From NCBI RefSeq assembly GCF_030063335.1, contig NZ_JASISW010000002.1:62001-126000 (forward strand): a DNA stretch of 64,000 nucleotides, given 5' to 3'. Numbering within the stretch: position 1 is the stretch's first letter; each line of letters starts with the position of its first letter. This document shows positions 9,108 to 19,093 of this stretch, piece after piece. The notes beneath the pieces were generated by a model. The model worked only from the letters and a program-made list of their open reading frames with translations. It did no database searches and was not told the origin of the DNA. Source of the DNA: Rhodococcus sp. G-MC3. GTDB lineage: Bacteria; Actinomycetota; Actinomycetes; Mycobacteriales; Mycobacteriaceae. The translations under genes were made by a program, and so were the position numbers.

Positions 9108-9378
9108 GTGGGTGCTTGCAGGACTTGCTGCAGTCTGCGGATTCGCTCTCGTGACGTTCGGAAACGTCGTGACGTCTGCCGTGTTGGCGGCACTGGTGGT
9201 GCTCTTCGTTCTCGGACTGTCGACGACGGCAACGAGACGGTCCCGACGGTGTTCCGCGGTACCGAACATCGCAGCAACCCAAGCCCGACGTGGGTGGCCT
9301 CCCGTCGACCATTCGTGTGAACTTCGCCCGCTCGTAACTCTGCCGCTGCCCGGTGGCCGGAGTGCAACTTCACACTGA
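9100..9378 (+). CDS. Small membrane protein, hypothetical
   Basis: A 92-residue reading frame starting at GTG 9100 inside the 3' end of the DUF3592 gene and ending 5 bp before the mannosyltransferase start. Residues 4-47 are hydrophobic and could form one or two membrane helices ([17 protein letters not shown], then [13 protein letters not shown]). A basic, low-complexity C-terminus follows. The close packing on both sides and the hydrophobic N-terminus favour a real gene. The tail has no recognisable family, and the C-terminal half may not be meaningful. I do not recognise it. Confidence 0.5.
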   Translation: MSKWVLAGLAAVCGFALVTFGNVVTSAVLAALVVLFVLGLSTTATRRSRRCSAVPNIAATQARRGWPPVDHSCELRPLVTLPLPGGRSATSH

Positions 9379-9383
9379 GGATC

Positions 9384-10553
9384 GTGCGAGTAGCCATCGT
9401 TGCGGAATCCTTCCTGCCCAACATGAACGGCGTCACGGGCTCGGTCCTCCGAGTTCTCGAGCACCTCGAACGAACCGGGCACGACGCCATGGTCGTCGCT
9501 CCCGACACCCCTGCCGGAAGCCCGCGCGCAGCCGTCGAACACGGGCGAATTCCGGTTCACCGCGTCCCGGCCGTCATGGTCCCGAAGGTCAGTTCACTGC
9601 CCGTCGGCGTTCCAGGCCCGGGACTGACGGCAACGATCCGTGAGTTCGGGCCCGACGTCGTGCATCTTGCGTCGCCGTTTCTGCTCGGGGCAGGCGGGCT
9701 GGCTTCGGCACACCGCCTCGGAGTGCCTGCAGTCGCGGTTTACCAGACCGATGTCGCCGGTTTCGCCGAAAGCTACGGTCTCGGCCTGACTTCCCGCGCC
9801 GCGTGGCGCTGGACTCGTCGCGTACACCGAGGGGCGGCTCGCACCCTCGCGCCGTCGTCCTCGGCGGTCGATGCGCTGGAGGCGCACGGTGTCCCTCGCG
9901 TCCACCGCTGGGCCCGGGGTGTCGACGCCATCCGATTCGCGCCGTCGGCGCGGCGCCTGTCGCTCCGTCAGAGCTGGTCGCCCGAGGGCAAGCTGATCGT
10001 CGGCTTCGTCGGCCGGCTGGCACCGGAAAAGCACGTCGAACGACTCGCGTCACTCGGTGAGCACATCCAACTGGTGGTCGTCGGCGACGGACCCGATCGC
10101 GCCGCCCTGCAGGCGCTGATGCCTCACGCGATCTTCACCGGCCAACTCGGCGGCAACGAACTCGCGCAGGCCTATGCAAGCTTCGACGTCTTCGTCCACC
10201 CCGGCGAGCACGAAACCTTCTGCCAAGCCGTCCAAGAAGCTCTCGCCAGCGGTGTCCCGGTGATCGGACCGGACGCGGGCGGCCCACGCGACCTCGTCTC
10301 GCATTGCCGCAACGGCTACCTGCTGCCCGTCGACAGATTCTCCGAGCTGCTGCCGAGTGCAGTGGCCGCGCTTGCCTCGCCTGTCACCCGTGCCCGGTTC
10401 GGCGAAGCTGCGCGGCGGTCGGTGTTGCACCGAACCTGGCCCGCCATCTGCGATGAGCTGCTCGGGCACTACGGCGACGTCCTCGGCGGGAGCGGAGCCC
10501 GCGGAGCGACCCGGCGGGGTTGGGACAACGGTCGATCGCTACGAACGGCCTGA
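9384..10553 (+). CDS. mgtA: GDP-mannose-dependent glycosyltransferase, MgtA/PimB-like (GT4)
   Basis: A 389-residue GT-B glycosyltransferase. Its N-terminus [20 protein letters not shown] is the acceptor-domain signature of the mycobacterial and corynebacterial alpha-mannosyltransferases. The donor domain shows [15 protein letters not shown] and the EX7E motif in [21 protein letters not shown]. The M. tuberculosis orthologue at this position (Rv0557) mannosylates a glycolipid for lipomannan-type products; PimB activity has also been attributed to it. No membrane helix is seen, so it acts at the cytosolic face. Start is GTG. It sits just upstream of menG, as in mycobacteria, although the two pathways differ. 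Confidence 0.9.
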   Translation: MRVAIVAESFLPNMNGVTGSVLRVLEHLERTGHDAMVVAPDTPAGSPRAAVEHGRIPVHRVPAVMVPKVSSLPVGVPGPGLTATIREFGPDVVHLASPFLLGAGGLASAHRLGVPAVAVYQTDVAGFAESYGLGLTSRAAWRWTRRVHRGAARTLAPSSSAVDALEAHGVPRVHRWARGVDAIRFAPSARRLSLRQSWSPEGKLIVGFVGRLAPEKHVERLASLGEHIQLVVVGDGPDRAALQALMPHAIFTGQLGGNELAQAYASFDVFVHPGEHETFCQAVQEALASGVPVIGPDAGGPRDLVSHCRNGYLLPVDRFSELLPSAVAALASPVTRARFGEAARRSVLHRTWPAICDELLGHYGDVLGGSGARGATRRGWDNGRSLRTA

Positions 10554-10566
10554 GTAGTCTTGAGCA

Positions 10567-11259
10567 GTGCCTACAAGTTCGCGTGCAACTCTCGACAAGG
10601 AACCGCACGAGGTCGCGTCGATGTTCGACGGCGTCGCTCGTCGTTACGACCTCACCAACACCGTGCTCTCCTTCGGGCAGGACCGTAGCTGGCGCAAGCT
10701 GACCCGCGCGGCGCTGAACCTGAAACCGGGGGAGAAGGTTCTCGACCTCGCAGCAGGTACCGGCGTCTCCACCGTCGAACTTGCGCGAAGCGGGGCGTGG
10801 TGCGTGGCCACCGACTTCTCCAAGGGCATGCTGCAGGCAGGTGCCAATCGACCCGTGCCGATGGTCGCAGGCGATGCCATGCGCCTTCCGTATGCGGACG
10901 CGAGTTTCGATGCCGCGACCATCTCCTTCGGCCTCCGCAACGTCTCCGACTTCCAGGCAGGCCTGCGTGAGATCGCGCGTGTGACCAAACCCGGTGGACG
11001 CCTCGTCGTCTGTGAATTCTCGACGCCGGTTCTTGCGCCGTTCCGGACGGTGTACATGGAGTACCTGATGAAGATGCTGCCCGCCGTGGCGAGCGCAGTC
11101 TCCAGCAACCCCGACGCCTACGTCTACCTCGCCGAGTCCATCCGTGCGTGGCCGACTCAGCAACAGTTGGCCGGCACTATCGCCGAGTGCGGTTGGTCGG
11201 ACGTGCAGTGGCGCAACCTCACTGGCGGAGTTGTCGCGCTGCATCGCGCGCGTCGCTGA
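10567..11259 (+). CDS. menG: Demethylmenaquinone methyltransferase
   Basis: SAM-dependent C-methyltransferase for the last step of menaquinone synthesis (UbiE/MenG family, 230 residues). Motif I for SAM binding is [16 protein letters not shown]. The family blocks [16 protein letters not shown] near the N-terminus and [25 protein letters not shown] in the middle are clear. Start is GTG 10567, 13 bp after the mannosyltransferase stop, so the two are probably co-transcribed. It converges on menJ with 66 bp between them, where I see no strong terminator hairpin. Confidence 0.95.
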   Translation: MPTSSRATLDKEPHEVASMFDGVARRYDLTNTVLSFGQDRSWRKLTRAALNLKPGEKVLDLAAGTGVSTVELARSGAWCVATDFSKGMLQAGANRPVPMVAGDAMRLPYADASFDAATISFGLRNVSDFQAGLREIARVTKPGGRLVVCEFSTPVLAPFRTVYMEYLMKMLPAVASAVSSNPDAYVYLAESIRAWPTQQQLAGTIAECGWSDVQWRNLTGGVVALHRARR

Positions 11260-11325
11260 CCAGCCCGTGCGTGTTCAGGCGCGCCCCCGTGTCACAAAGC
11301 GCTCACGGGCGGCGAAGCCGCACTC

Positions 11326-12549
11326 TCAGGTGAACGGCGGCCGGGAATCCACCTTGAGTGAGGCGCTTCCCGACGCCCGCCACGCCCGCGCGACAACGTC
11401 CGAATCGGCCTCGGTGACAAGGTTTCCCATCACTCGAACAGCGATGGTCATCAGTGCGCGTGAGCGCATCCCGATCGGACCCGTCGCGGGCAGGAACCGG
11501 GGGACCGTCAAGAGCCCGGACAGGCGTCGGGCGATGGAGAACGCCTGCCCGTAGTGCTCGCGTAGCACCGTCGGCCACGCGTCGGTGAGGTCTTTCGCAT
11601 CGAGCATGTCCGCGATCATTCGGCCGCCTTCGAGACCGTAGTCGATGCCTTCGCCGTTGAGCGGGTTCACGCACGCCGCTGCATCGCCGATGATCGCCCA
11701 GTTCTCGCCTGCCACGTTCGACACCGCGCCGCCCATCGGCAACAGCGCCGACGCCACCGCGCGAAGATCGCCGGTGAGCGCCCAATCGCGACGACGCTGC
11801 GAGGTGTAGAGATCCAGCAACGGCCGCAGCGCTCCCGGCCCCGGACGCTTGGCCGTCGCGAGAGTCCCGACGCCGATGTTCACCTCGCCGGTGCCGAGCG
11901 GGAAGATCCAGCCGTAACCGGGCTGCAGTGCGCCCGCGCCGTCGCGCAGTTCCAGGTGCGACGAGATCCACGGGTCGTCGGAGCGATCGGAGCCGATGTA
12001 CGCCCGAGCGGCCACCCCGAAGGTGGTGTCGCGGTGCCACTCACGGCCAAGTTTCTTACCGAGCGTGGAGCGAACGCCGTCGGCGACGATCAGCTTCTCG
12101 CAGGCGATCTCGGTGCCGTCGGCGAAGGTCACCGAGGTGACCCTGTTGCCGTTCCTGGTGACCTCCGCTGCCTTGTACCCCTCCAGCATCGTTGCGCCGG
12201 ATTCGATTGCTGCGCGCCGTAATCCGTCGTCCAGCTCGGTACGCGGTACTGCACTGCCGACGGAGGGGAGCGATCCGCCCGGCCATTCGAGTTGCAATTC
12301 CTGGCCGAAGCCGGACAGGCGCAGTCCGCGATTTTCGGCGCGACCGCGCACCCAGTCGCCGAGGCCGAGGCGGTCGAGTTCTGCGATTGCGCGCGGAGTG
12401 AGGCCGTCGCCACACGTCTTGTCCCGGGGGAACGTCGCGGAGTCTGCGAGGACGACCTCGCGCCCGGCCCGCGCGGCCCAGGCAGCGGCAGCAGACCCGG
12501 CCGGACCAGCGCCGATGACGAGCACGTCGGTGGATCGTTCGGCAGTCAC
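11326..12549 (-). CDS. menJ: Menaquinone reductase (geranylgeranyl reductase family)
   Basis: FAD flavoprotein of the geranylgeranyl reductase family, 407 residues. The N-terminal dinucleotide fold DVLVIGAGPAGSAAAAWAAR is followed by CGDGLTPRAIAELDRLGL, and the C-terminal FAD site is IIGDAAACVNPLNGEGIDYGLEGG. In M. tuberculosis the syntenic Rv0561c (MenJ) saturates one isoprene unit of menaquinone-9. The same role is likely here, because the gene lies between menG and the polyprenyl diphosphate synthase. It is read divergently from the latter across 287 bp. Confidence 0.9.
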   Translation of the reverse strand: MTAERSTDVLVIGAGPAGSAAAAWAARAGREVVLADSATFPRDKTCGDGLTPRAIAELDRLGLGDWVRGRAENRGLRLSGFGQELQLEWPGGSLPSVGSAVPRTELDDGLRRAAIESGATMLEGYKAAEVTRNGNRVTSVTFADGTEIACEKLIVADGVRSTLGKKLGREWHRDTTFGVAARAYIGSDRSDDPWISSHLELRDGAGALQPGYGWIFPLGTGEVNIGVGTLATAKRPGPGALRPLLDLYTSQRRRDWALTGDLRAVASALLPMGGAVSNVAGENWAIIGDAAACVNPLNGEGIDYGLEGGRMIADMLDAKDLTDAWPTVLREHYGQAFSIARRLSGLLTVPRFLPATGPIGMRSRALMTIAVRVMGNLVTEADSDVVARAWRASGSASLKVDSRPPFT

Positions 12550-12836
12550 CTCTCCAGTAAAGCAGCGGTGGGCACTGTGACCTCGGTCCTGTCCCGAAGT
12601 TGACGCCTCGTGACCGTCGGTGGTGCGGACGTGTCAGAGTCTCCGATTCACCGACCGCCGCGCTGGAAGCGACATTCGACGTGATCAGCGGCAGTCTGTC
12701 CGCCTTCTCCCGGCCTCCTCCGCCGTGCTCTACGGCACCTTCCGACCCTGCGCTGCATCCGGTTCACTACGGTAGGAGCGAGTAAGTCGGGATTGTCGGA
12801 CAAACGCCGAAGCCGAAGAGGACAGGACGAACAATC

Positions 12837-13889
12837 GTGAGCACAGACGACGTGGGAGTGGAGCCCGCGGAACGAACCGATTGGCCAGTCGGATCGACGG
12901 TCGTAGCCGGGGTGGATCTCGTGGATCCGGAGCTTGCACGAATCGTCGCGACCGGTCTGGAGAACGTCGAGCAATTGATGATCTCCGAGCTGTCCGACGG
13001 GGAGGACTTCCTCACCGAAGCTGCACTTCATCTCGCCAAAGCCGGAGGCAAGCGCTTCCGCCCGCTCTTCACTGTCCTGACAGGCCAGCTCGGACCGGAT
13101 CCGACGGCAGACTCCATCGTCACCGCGGCGACCGTCGTCGAACTCGTTCATCTTGCGACGCTCTATCACGACGACGTGATGGACGAGGCAAGCATGCGCC
13201 GCGGAGCCGAGAGCGCGAATGCACGGTGGGGCAACAGCGTTGCGATCCTGGCGGGCGACTACCTCTTCGCTCACGCCTCGCGGCTGGTGTCGACCCTCGG
13301 GCCCGAGGCGGTACGCATCATCGCCGAGACGTTCGCCGAGCTTGTCACCGGCCAGATGCGCGAGACCATCGGCGTCAAGAAGGACGAGGATCCCGTCGCG
13401 CACTACCTGCGGGTGGTGTGGGAGAAGACCGGTTCGCTCATCGCCGCATGTGGCCGATTCGGCGGGACCTTCTCCGGCGGGGATTCCGATCATGTCGCCG
13501 CGCTCGAACGACTCGGCGACGCCGTCGGCACCGCATTCCAGATATCCGACGACATCATCGACATCTCGTCGGCGTCCGAGCAGTCGGGCAAGACACCTGG
13601 CACCGACCTTCGTGAGGGCGTGCACACCCTGCCCGTTCTCTACGCGCTGACAGACTCGGGTCCCGACGGCGACCGCTTGCGCGTTCTGCTCGACGGCCCG
13701 GTCACCGATGACGCAGCCGTCGACGAGGCATTGAAGCTGCTGGAACGTTCGCCGGGAATGGCGAAGGCGAAAACCACACTCGGTGAGTTCGCGGCAAAGG
13801 CACACGCCGAGCTCGAAAAGCTCCCTCAGGGTGCAGCCAACCAGGCGTTGGGACGGCTCGTCGACTACACGGTCGAGCGGGTGGGCTGA
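12837..13889 (+). CDS. grcC1: All-trans polyprenyl diphosphate synthase for the menaquinone side chain
   Basis: Trans-prenyltransferase that elongates an allylic diphosphate with isopentenyl diphosphate. The 350-residue product has the first aspartate-rich motif in LYHDDVMDEASMRRG and the second in FQISDDIIDISS, with the usual GGKRFRP near residue 75 for IPP binding. Residues just before the first motif are moderately small, which fits a long-chain (C40-C45) product, but the exact length cannot be read. Context (menJ upstream, htpX downstream) matches Rv0562 grcC1, so the product most likely becomes the menaquinone tail. Start is GTG 12837. Confidence 0.92.
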   Translation: MSTDDVGVEPAERTDWPVGSTVVAGVDLVDPELARIVATGLENVEQLMISELSDGEDFLTEAALHLAKAGGKRFRPLFTVLTGQLGPDPTADSIVTAATVVELVHLATLYHDDVMDEASMRRGAESANARWGNSVAILAGDYLFAHASRLVSTLGPEAVRIIAETFAELVTGQMRETIGVKKDEDPVAHYLRVVWEKTGSLIAACGRFGGTFSGGDSDHVAALERLGDAVGTAFQISDDIIDISSASEQSGKTPGTDLREGVHTLPVLYALTDSGPDGDRLRVLLDGPVTDDAAVDEALKLLERSPGMAKAKTTLGEFAAKAHAELEKLPQGAANQALGRLVDYTVERVG

Positions 13890-13894
13890 CACTC

Positions 13895-13922
13895 GGGAAC
13901 CTTGATGGGGGATGCGCTCGTT
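13895..13922 (+). promoter_or_regulatory. Sigma-E/sigma-H-like promoter of htpX
   Basis: GGGAAC (13895-13900) and CGTT (13919-13922) are separated by 18 bp. This matches the GGAAC...GTT pattern of actinobacterial envelope and heat stress ECF sigma factors. It lies 64 bp upstream of the htpX start. The match is by eye only. Confidence 0.45.
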
Positions 13923-13985
13923 CTTCGGTAGGAGAGAACAACGAATCCCCCACGGTCCGCGGGGCAAGGCTGGAAGAGGCTCGAC

Positions 13986-14846
13986 GTGAGTTACGCGAAC
14001 GGTGCAAAGACATTCGGCCTGCTTGTGGGGATGTCGGCGATCATCGTCTTCATCGGCTCGCTGTTCAACAGCTCGGCCATTCTGTTTCTATCGGTCGCAC
14101 TTGCCATCGGCGTCAACGGATACGCGTACTTCAACAGCGCCAAGATGGCACTGCGGTCGATGCATGCGCAGCCCGTGACCGAGGTCGAGCAACCGGCGAT
14201 GTACCGGATCGTCCGTGAACTCGCGACCATCGCTCACCAGCCGATGCCTGCGTTGTACATCAGCCCGACCCACAATCCGAACGCATTCGCCACCGGACGA
14301 AACCCGCGTAATGCCGCCGTGTGCTGCACAAGCGGGATTCTGCAGATTCTCGACGAACGAGAACTTCGAGCCGTCCTCGGCCACGAACTGTCCCATGTCT
14401 ACAACCGGGACATCTTGATCTCGTCGGTCGCGGGCGCTATGGCCGCGGTCATCTCTGGCCTGGCGAACTTCGCGATGTTCGCCTCGATGTTCGGTGGGCG
14501 AGGAAACAACGGGGCCAACCCGGTCGCGCTTCTGCTGGTGTCACTGCTGGGGCCGATCGCTGCGACGGTCGTCAAGCTCGCAGTCTCACGGTCACGCGAA
14601 TATCAGGCCGACCAGTCGGGAGCCGAGCTCACGGGTGATCCACTCGCGCTTGCATCGGCCCTGGCGAAGTTGGAGAGGGGCGTACAGCTCGCCCCACTGC
14701 CTCCTGAGCCTCGTATCGCCGCCGAGTCGCACCTGATGATCGCCAGCCCGTTTCGGGCAGGGGAGAAGGTCGGCAGGCTGTTCGCCTCGCACCCGCCGAT
14801 GGCGGATCGGATCGAGCGGTTGGAGCGGATGGCGAGGGGCGGCTGA
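13986..14846 (+). CDS. htpX: Membrane zinc metalloprotease HtpX
   Basis: Integral-membrane M48 protease that removes misfolded membrane proteins. The 286-residue protein has two N-terminal membrane helices (about residues 9-50), the zinc motif HELSH in [15 protein letters not shown] near residue 135, two further hydrophobic segments at about 145-200, and the third zinc ligand in [13 protein letters not shown]. The start is GTG 13986. A stress-type promoter is visible upstream. It follows the polyprenyl synthase as Rv0563 does in M. tuberculosis, and converges on yajQ across a long inverted repeat. Confidence 0.95.
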   Translation: MSYANGAKTFGLLVGMSAIIVFIGSLFNSSAILFLSVALAIGVNGYAYFNSAKMALRSMHAQPVTEVEQPAMYRIVRELATIAHQPMPALYISPTHNPNAFATGRNPRNAAVCCTSGILQILDERELRAVLGHELSHVYNRDILISSVAGAMAAVISGLANFAMFASMFGGRGNNGANPVALLLVSLLGPIAATVVKLAVSRSREYQADQSGAELTGDPLALASALAKLERGVQLAPLPPEPRIAAESHLMIASPFRAGEKVGRLFASHPPMADRIERLERMARGG

Positions 14847-14851
14847 CGCCG

Positions 14852-14899
14852 CATGTGCGCGGAAATACGTCCCAGGGGACGTAATTCCGCGCACATGCC
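14852..14899. terminator. Long inverted repeat between convergent genes (family copy 2)
   Basis: Arms of 23 bases (14852-14874 and 14877-14899) pair with a single mismatch around a 2-base loop. The inner core TACGTCCC / GGGACGTA matches the copies at 4331 and 63030, whereas the outer arm differs but remains self-complementary. It sits 5 bp after the htpX stop and 8 bp before the yajQ 3' end. Confidence 0.75.
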
Positions 14900-14907
14900 C
14901 GAAGCGC

Positions 14908-15408
14908 CTAGCGGTAATTGACAAACTGCAGCGCAAGCCCGAAATCTTCGGACTTCAAGAGTTGCTGGACGGCCTGGAGGTCGTCGCGCTTCTTGCTGCT
15001 GATGCGAAGTTCGTCACCCTGGATTTGTGCTTTGACGCCTTTGGGGCCGTCGTCGCGGATCTTTTTGGTGAGCTTCTTTGCGTTCTCGGTCGAGATGCCC
15101 TGAACGAGCTTGCCGGTGACCTTGTAAACCTTGCCCGACGCTGCCGGGTCGTTGGCTTCGAAAGCCTTCAGCGATACGTCGCGTCGGATCAGCTTTTCCT
15201 TGAAGACGTCGAGTGCGGCTTTCACCTTCTCCTCGGTTTCGGAGGTAATGACGATCACCTCGGCCTCGCCACTTCCGGACCACTCGATGACGGTGCCGGA
15301 TCCGCGGAAGTCGAAGCGCGTCGACAGCTCCTTCGCAGCCTGTCCGAGAGCGTTGTCCACCTCTTGACGGTCGACCTTGCTCACCACATCGAAGGAAGAA
15401 TCAGCCAC
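14908..15408 (-). CDS. yajQ: YajQ-family nucleotide-binding protein
   Basis: A 166-residue protein of the YajQ family, two RNP-like ferredoxin folds. The N-terminus [18 protein letters not shown] and the block [10 protein letters not shown] are diagnostic, and the C-terminus ends in [12 protein letters not shown]. Xanthomonas members bind cyclic di-GMP and E. coli YajQ binds nucleotides; which applies here is unknown. A GGDEF protein is encoded in the same window but not nearby. Monocistronic. Confidence 0.92.
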   Translation of the reverse strand: MADSSFDVVSKVDRQEVDNALGQAAKELSTRFDFRGSGTVIEWSGSGEAEVIVITSETEEKVKAALDVFKEKLIRRDVSLKAFEANDPAASGKVYKVTGKLVQGISTENAKKLTKKIRDDGPKGVKAQIQGDELRISSKKRDDLQAVQQLLKSEDFGLALQFVNYR

Positions 15409-15489
15409 TTAGAACTCCTGTGTCGAATCGATTGTTCACGGTCTGCACACCCGACGTTAGCCCCCGCGCACCCCCGCTATCCACCCGGT

Positions 15490-15520
15490 TTGCGTCAAGG
15501 GGGCACGTTCGTTGTATTCT
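15490..15520 (+). promoter_or_regulatory. Probable housekeeping promoter of tRNA-Tyr
   Basis: TTGCGT at 15490-15495 and TGTATT at 15513-15518 are separated by 17 bp, and lie about 45 bp upstream of the mature tRNA-Tyr. TATTCT at 15515-15520 is an alternative -10. Confidence 0.45.
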
Positions 15521-15562
15521 TCTCACCGCGTCGAAGAGAGAGAATCTCTTCGGAGCGATCAC

Positions 15563-15645
15563 GGCAGATTGCCCGAGCGGCCAATGGGAGCGGACTGTAA
15601 ATCCGTCGGCTTATGCCTACGTAGGTTCGAATCCTACATCTGCCA
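15563..15645 (+). tRNA. tRNA-Tyr (anticodon GTA)
   Basis: An 83-base class II tRNA. The acceptor arms GGCAGAT and ATCTGCC pair, the anticodon GTA lies in GGACTGTAAATCC, a long variable arm is present (CGGCTTATGCCTACG region), and the T-arm reads GTAGGTTCGAATCCTAC. The discriminator is A. A full CCA end is not encoded. Confidence 0.95.
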
Positions 15646-15797
15646 CACAGGAGCCCCAGCGAAACTATTTCTCGCTGGGGTTTCTACTGTGAGGGACACA
15701 CGCGAAGACGTGCTGAGCATGCAATTTGGTACTCGGCGCTCAGAATGTGTAACCTCTTGAAGGCTTCAGCGCACGGTTCGCCGCGCGCAGTCGCTGC

Positions 15798-15870
15798 GCC
15801 CCCTTAGCTCAGTCGGTAGAGCGTTTCCATGGTAAGGAAAAGGTCAACGGTTCGATTCCGTTAGGGGGCT
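15798..15870 (+). tRNA. tRNA-Thr (anticodon GGT)
   Basis: A 73-base cloverleaf with acceptor arms GCCCCCT and AGGGGGC, D-arm AGCTCAGTCGGTAGAGC, anticodon GGT within TTTCCATGGTAAGGAAA, and T-loop GGTTCGATTCC. CCA is not encoded. Same order (Thr, Met, rpmG, hadA) as in mycobacteria. Confidence 0.95.
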
Positions 15871-15951
15871 CGCTGGATTGGATGGTTCGCCTGACAACCC
15901 TCGTGGACGAGACTGCTTCGTCAATGAGAAGGTGTAGGGGTGAGCACCTGA

Positions 15952-16024
15952 GGCGGTGTAGCTCAGTTGGTAGAGCAAACGACTCATAATCGTTGCGTCG
16001 CCGGTTCAAGTCCGGTCACCGCTA
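15952..16024 (+). tRNA. tRNA-Met, elongator type (anticodon CAT)
   Basis: A 73-base cloverleaf with acceptor arms GGCGGTG and CACCGCT (one G-U), anticodon CAT within ACGACTCATAATCGT, and T-loop GGTTCAAGTCC. The paired first base and the position before rpmG fit the elongator rather than the initiator tRNA. A CAT anticodon could also be a lysidine-modified tRNA-Ile, which I consider less likely here. Confidence 0.9.
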
Positions 16025-16084
16025 CACAAGAAAAATGCACAGTCCTGATTAACCGGATCAGATTTACCCGAAAGTAGGCATCCA

Positions 16085-16252
16085 GTGGCCTCCTCCACCG
16101 ATGTGCGGCCCAAGATCACCTTGGCCTGCGACGTTTGCAAGCACCGTAACTACATCACGAAGAAGAACCGTCGCAACGATCCCGACCGCCTCGAGCTGAA
16201 GAAGTTCTGCTCGAACTGCGGAACGCATCGCGCGCACCGCGAGTCTCGCTAG
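16085..16252 (+). CDS. rpmG: 50S ribosomal protein L33, zinc-binding form
   Basis: A 55-residue protein too short for most ORF callers. It begins at GTG 16085 ([18 protein letters not shown]) and ends at TAG 16252. Two CxxC pairs (CDVC near residue 15 and CSNC near residue 42) mark the zinc-containing C+ form. The central [22 protein letters not shown] is typical L33. It follows tRNA-Met by 60 bp and precedes hadA, the same arrangement as mycobacterial rpmG2. Many actinobacteria also carry a zinc-free paralogue elsewhere, not visible in this window. Confidence 0.95.
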   Translation: MASSTDVRPKITLACDVCKHRNYITKKNRRNDPDRLELKKFCSNCGTHRAHRESR

Positions 16253-16280
16253 TAGCGGGCCTTTTCGGCTGCTGGTTTTT
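16251..16280 (+). terminator. Possible weak terminator after rpmG
   Basis: AGTAGC (16251-16256) can pair with GCTGCT (16268-16273) with one G-U pair, and a run of five T follows at 16276-16280. The stem is short and starts inside the stop codon, so confidence is limited. Confidence 0.35.
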
Positions 16281-16364
16281 GTTCGGAGTCGACGCCACGC
16301 GTTAGGCTTACTTTTCTTGCCCTAACCGCATACGCGTCCTGGGTAGAAAAGGTTCACTGAACGC

Positions 16365-16892
16365 GTGACTGATTCATTGCAGGACCCCGCGGTACACGCG
16401 GCCTCGATGGTGGGGCACCACTACAAAGTGGAGCATCCCTATGATGTGGGCCGCGAAAAGGTGCGTGAGTACGCGCGAGCCGTTCAAGATTGGCATCCCG
16501 CTCACCACGACGAAGCGGCCGCGAGAGGCCTCGGTTACGACGGCCTCGTCGCGCCGCTGACGTTCATTTCTTTGGTCGGCATCATCGCGCAGTCGCGGAT
16601 GTTCAAGGAATTCATCACCGGATACGATCCGAGCCAGATCCTGCAGACCGATCAGCGTCTTCAGTTTCACAAGGCGATCTCGGTGGGTGACGAACTGTCG
16701 TGCGAGGTGTACCTGGATTCCTTCCGCCAGATGAGCGGCAGTGACATCATCACCACCAAGAACATCGTGACCGATCAGAACGGTGAGCTCGTTCAGACCA
16801 CCTGGACCACGCTCGTTGCACGCACCGGCGGCGAAGTCGACGAAAACATCGCCCACGCAGTCAAGGACGTGATCATGCATGGCGCTTCGTAG
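16365..16892 (+). CDS. hadA: (3R)-hydroxyacyl-ACP dehydratase subunit HadA
   Basis: Non-catalytic, substrate-binding partner of the FAS-II dehydratase HadAB, which acts in mycolic acid chain elongation. The 175-residue hotdog protein shows MVGHHYKVEHPYDVGREKVREYARAVQDW at the N-terminus and YDGLVAPLTFISLVGI in the region corresponding to the hot-dog helix. The catalytic Asp/His pair of HadB is not present in this subunit, as expected. Start is GTG 16365. It overlaps hadB by 14 bp, implying coupled translation of the two subunits. Confidence 0.93.
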   Translation: MTDSLQDPAVHAASMVGHHYKVEHPYDVGREKVREYARAVQDWHPAHHDEAAARGLGYDGLVAPLTFISLVGIIAQSRMFKEFITGYDPSQILQTDQRLQFHKAISVGDELSCEVYLDSFRQMSGSDIITTKNIVTDQNGELVQTTWTTLVARTGGEVDENIAHAVKDVIMHGAS

Positions 16893-17304
16893 TTTTGCGG
16901 ATGTTGTTGTCGGCGAGGAACTGCCCGAGCGGATCGTGAAGCTCACTCGCGGTGACCTCGTCAACTATGCGGGCGTATCCGGCGACCCCAATCCGATTCA
17001 TTGGAGCGACGAGGTCGTCAAGCTCGCGGGTCTGGACAACGTGATTGCTCACGGCATGCTCACGATGGGGCTTGGTGCAGGCTTCGTCACGTCGTGGCTG
17101 GGCGACCCGGGTGCGGTCACCGAATACAACGTGCGATTCACTAGCTCCGTGTACGTCCCCGCCGACGCTGCGGCATCAGTGGAGTACACCGGCAAAATCA
17201 AGTCGCTGGATCCGGAAACCAAGTCGGCAGTCATCGCGATCACCGCGAAATCCGAAGGCAAGAAGATCTTCGGTCGTGCAACAGCGACCGTCCGCCTGGC
17301 CTGA
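16879..17304 (+). CDS. hadB: (3R)-hydroxyacyl-ACP dehydratase subunit HadB
   Basis: Catalytic subunit of the FAS-II dehydratase. The 141-residue MaoC-like hotdog carries the hydratase 2 motif in GVSGDPNPIHWSDEVVKLAGL, giving the catalytic aspartate and histidine, followed by IAHGMLTMGLGAGFVTSW. In M. tuberculosis HadB pairs with HadA for shorter chains and with HadC for longer meromycolate chains. Here no hadC follows: the next gene is tRNA-Trp, 212 bp later. The hadAB gene order otherwise matches Rv0635-Rv0636. Confidence 0.95.
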   Translation: MALRSFADVVVGEELPERIVKLTRGDLVNYAGVSGDPNPIHWSDEVVKLAGLDNVIAHGMLTMGLGAGFVTSWLGDPGAVTEYNVRFTSSVYVPADAAASVEYTGKIKSLDPETKSAVIAITAKSEGKKIFGRATATVRLA

Positions 17305-17346
17305 TTACTGGTATCCATCGTGCCTGCTGTTTCCGGACGGCGGGAT

Positions 17347-17376
17347 TTCAAGGTTCCACACCCTGTGCAGTACACT
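17347..17376 (+). promoter_or_regulatory. Possible promoter for tRNA-Trp / secE-nusG
   Basis: TTCAAG (17347-17352) and TACACT (17371-17376) are separated by 18 bp, about 140 bp upstream of tRNA-Trp. The -10 fits the actinobacterial TANNNT pattern; the -35 is weak. Confidence 0.35.
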
Positions 17377-17516
17377 GAGATTTCTGGGGTTGCTCAGCGC
17401 TGCGCGCTGCCGACGCTCTCTGTAGGAGAGTTCGACGCTCTCTGCAAGAGGGTGCGAGGTAGCGCGTATGTTGTGTGACCGCAGGACGGACCGATTGCGA
17501 CGACGGATCGGACCGA

Positions 17517-17589
<73 letters not shown>

Positions 17590-17657
17590 CCCATGTTGCC
17601 AATGCCTCGTCGATCGGCGAGGTGAGGCGACGGTGTCAGCTACTGAGAGGAACGACG

Positions 17658-18113
17658 GTGAGCGAGGAGCGCGGTAAGCGCGACGAGACGTCCGAGGGCG
17701 TCGACGCGTCAGACTCGGCGACGTCCGAGGATGCTGCAGCCCGCACCGACGACGCCTCTTCTTCGGAGACTTCTGCACGGCCGTCCGGCAAGCGAGCAGC
17801 ACGCCGATCACGATCAGCCACGTCGCCGAGCACTTCAGCCGGCACGGTGTCGATGACCAAGTCGTCAGGATCTGGCAAGTCTGCAGTGGCTACTCGCGAG
17901 AAGTCGCGCGAGCCGAAGCGGATGAACATCTTCAAGCGCCTTCGCAAGTTTCTACGCGAGGTCATCGCGGAGCTGCGCAAGGTCATCTGGCCGAACAGGA
18001 AACAGATGGTCACCTACACCAGCGTCGTGCTCGTGTTCGTGGCGTTCATGGTCGCCTTCATCAGTGGACTGGACCTGGCGTTCATCAAGGGTGTCGGCTG
18101 GCTGTTCGGCTGA
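17658..18113 (+). CDS. secE: Preprotein translocase subunit SecE
   Basis: Essential small subunit of the SecYEG channel. The 151-residue form has a long acidic and serine-rich cytosolic N-terminus (about 90 residues), typical of actinobacteria. The conserved SecE core follows: [30 protein letters not shown], with a single membrane helix at about residues 121-143. I chose GTG 17658 because GAGAGG lies about seven bases upstream; an upstream start at 17622 would have no such site. It is followed by nusG after 82 bp. Confidence 0.93.
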   Translation: MSEERGKRDETSEGVDASDSATSEDAAARTDDASSSETSARPSGKRAARRSRSATSPSTSAGTVSMTKSSGSGKSAVATREKSREPKRMNIFKRLRKFLREVIAELRKVIWPNRKQMVTYTSVVLVFVAFMVAFISGLDLAFIKGVGWLFG

Positions 18114-18156
18114 CGCTTCTCGTCTACCGGAATCGGTGAATTTTCGACATGGATGA

Positions 18157-19032
<876 letters not shown>

Positions 19033-19093
19033 AGCCCGCACAGAACTTGCAGTAGTAACCGCAAGAAACCCGAGCGAATACAAGGAAAAAGAA

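Noticed and set aside
16305-16330. Iron-box-like sequence (TTAGGCTTACTTTTCTTGCCCTAACC) before hadA
   Set aside because: Only about half of the positions of a DtxR/IdeR box match and the two halves are not well paired.
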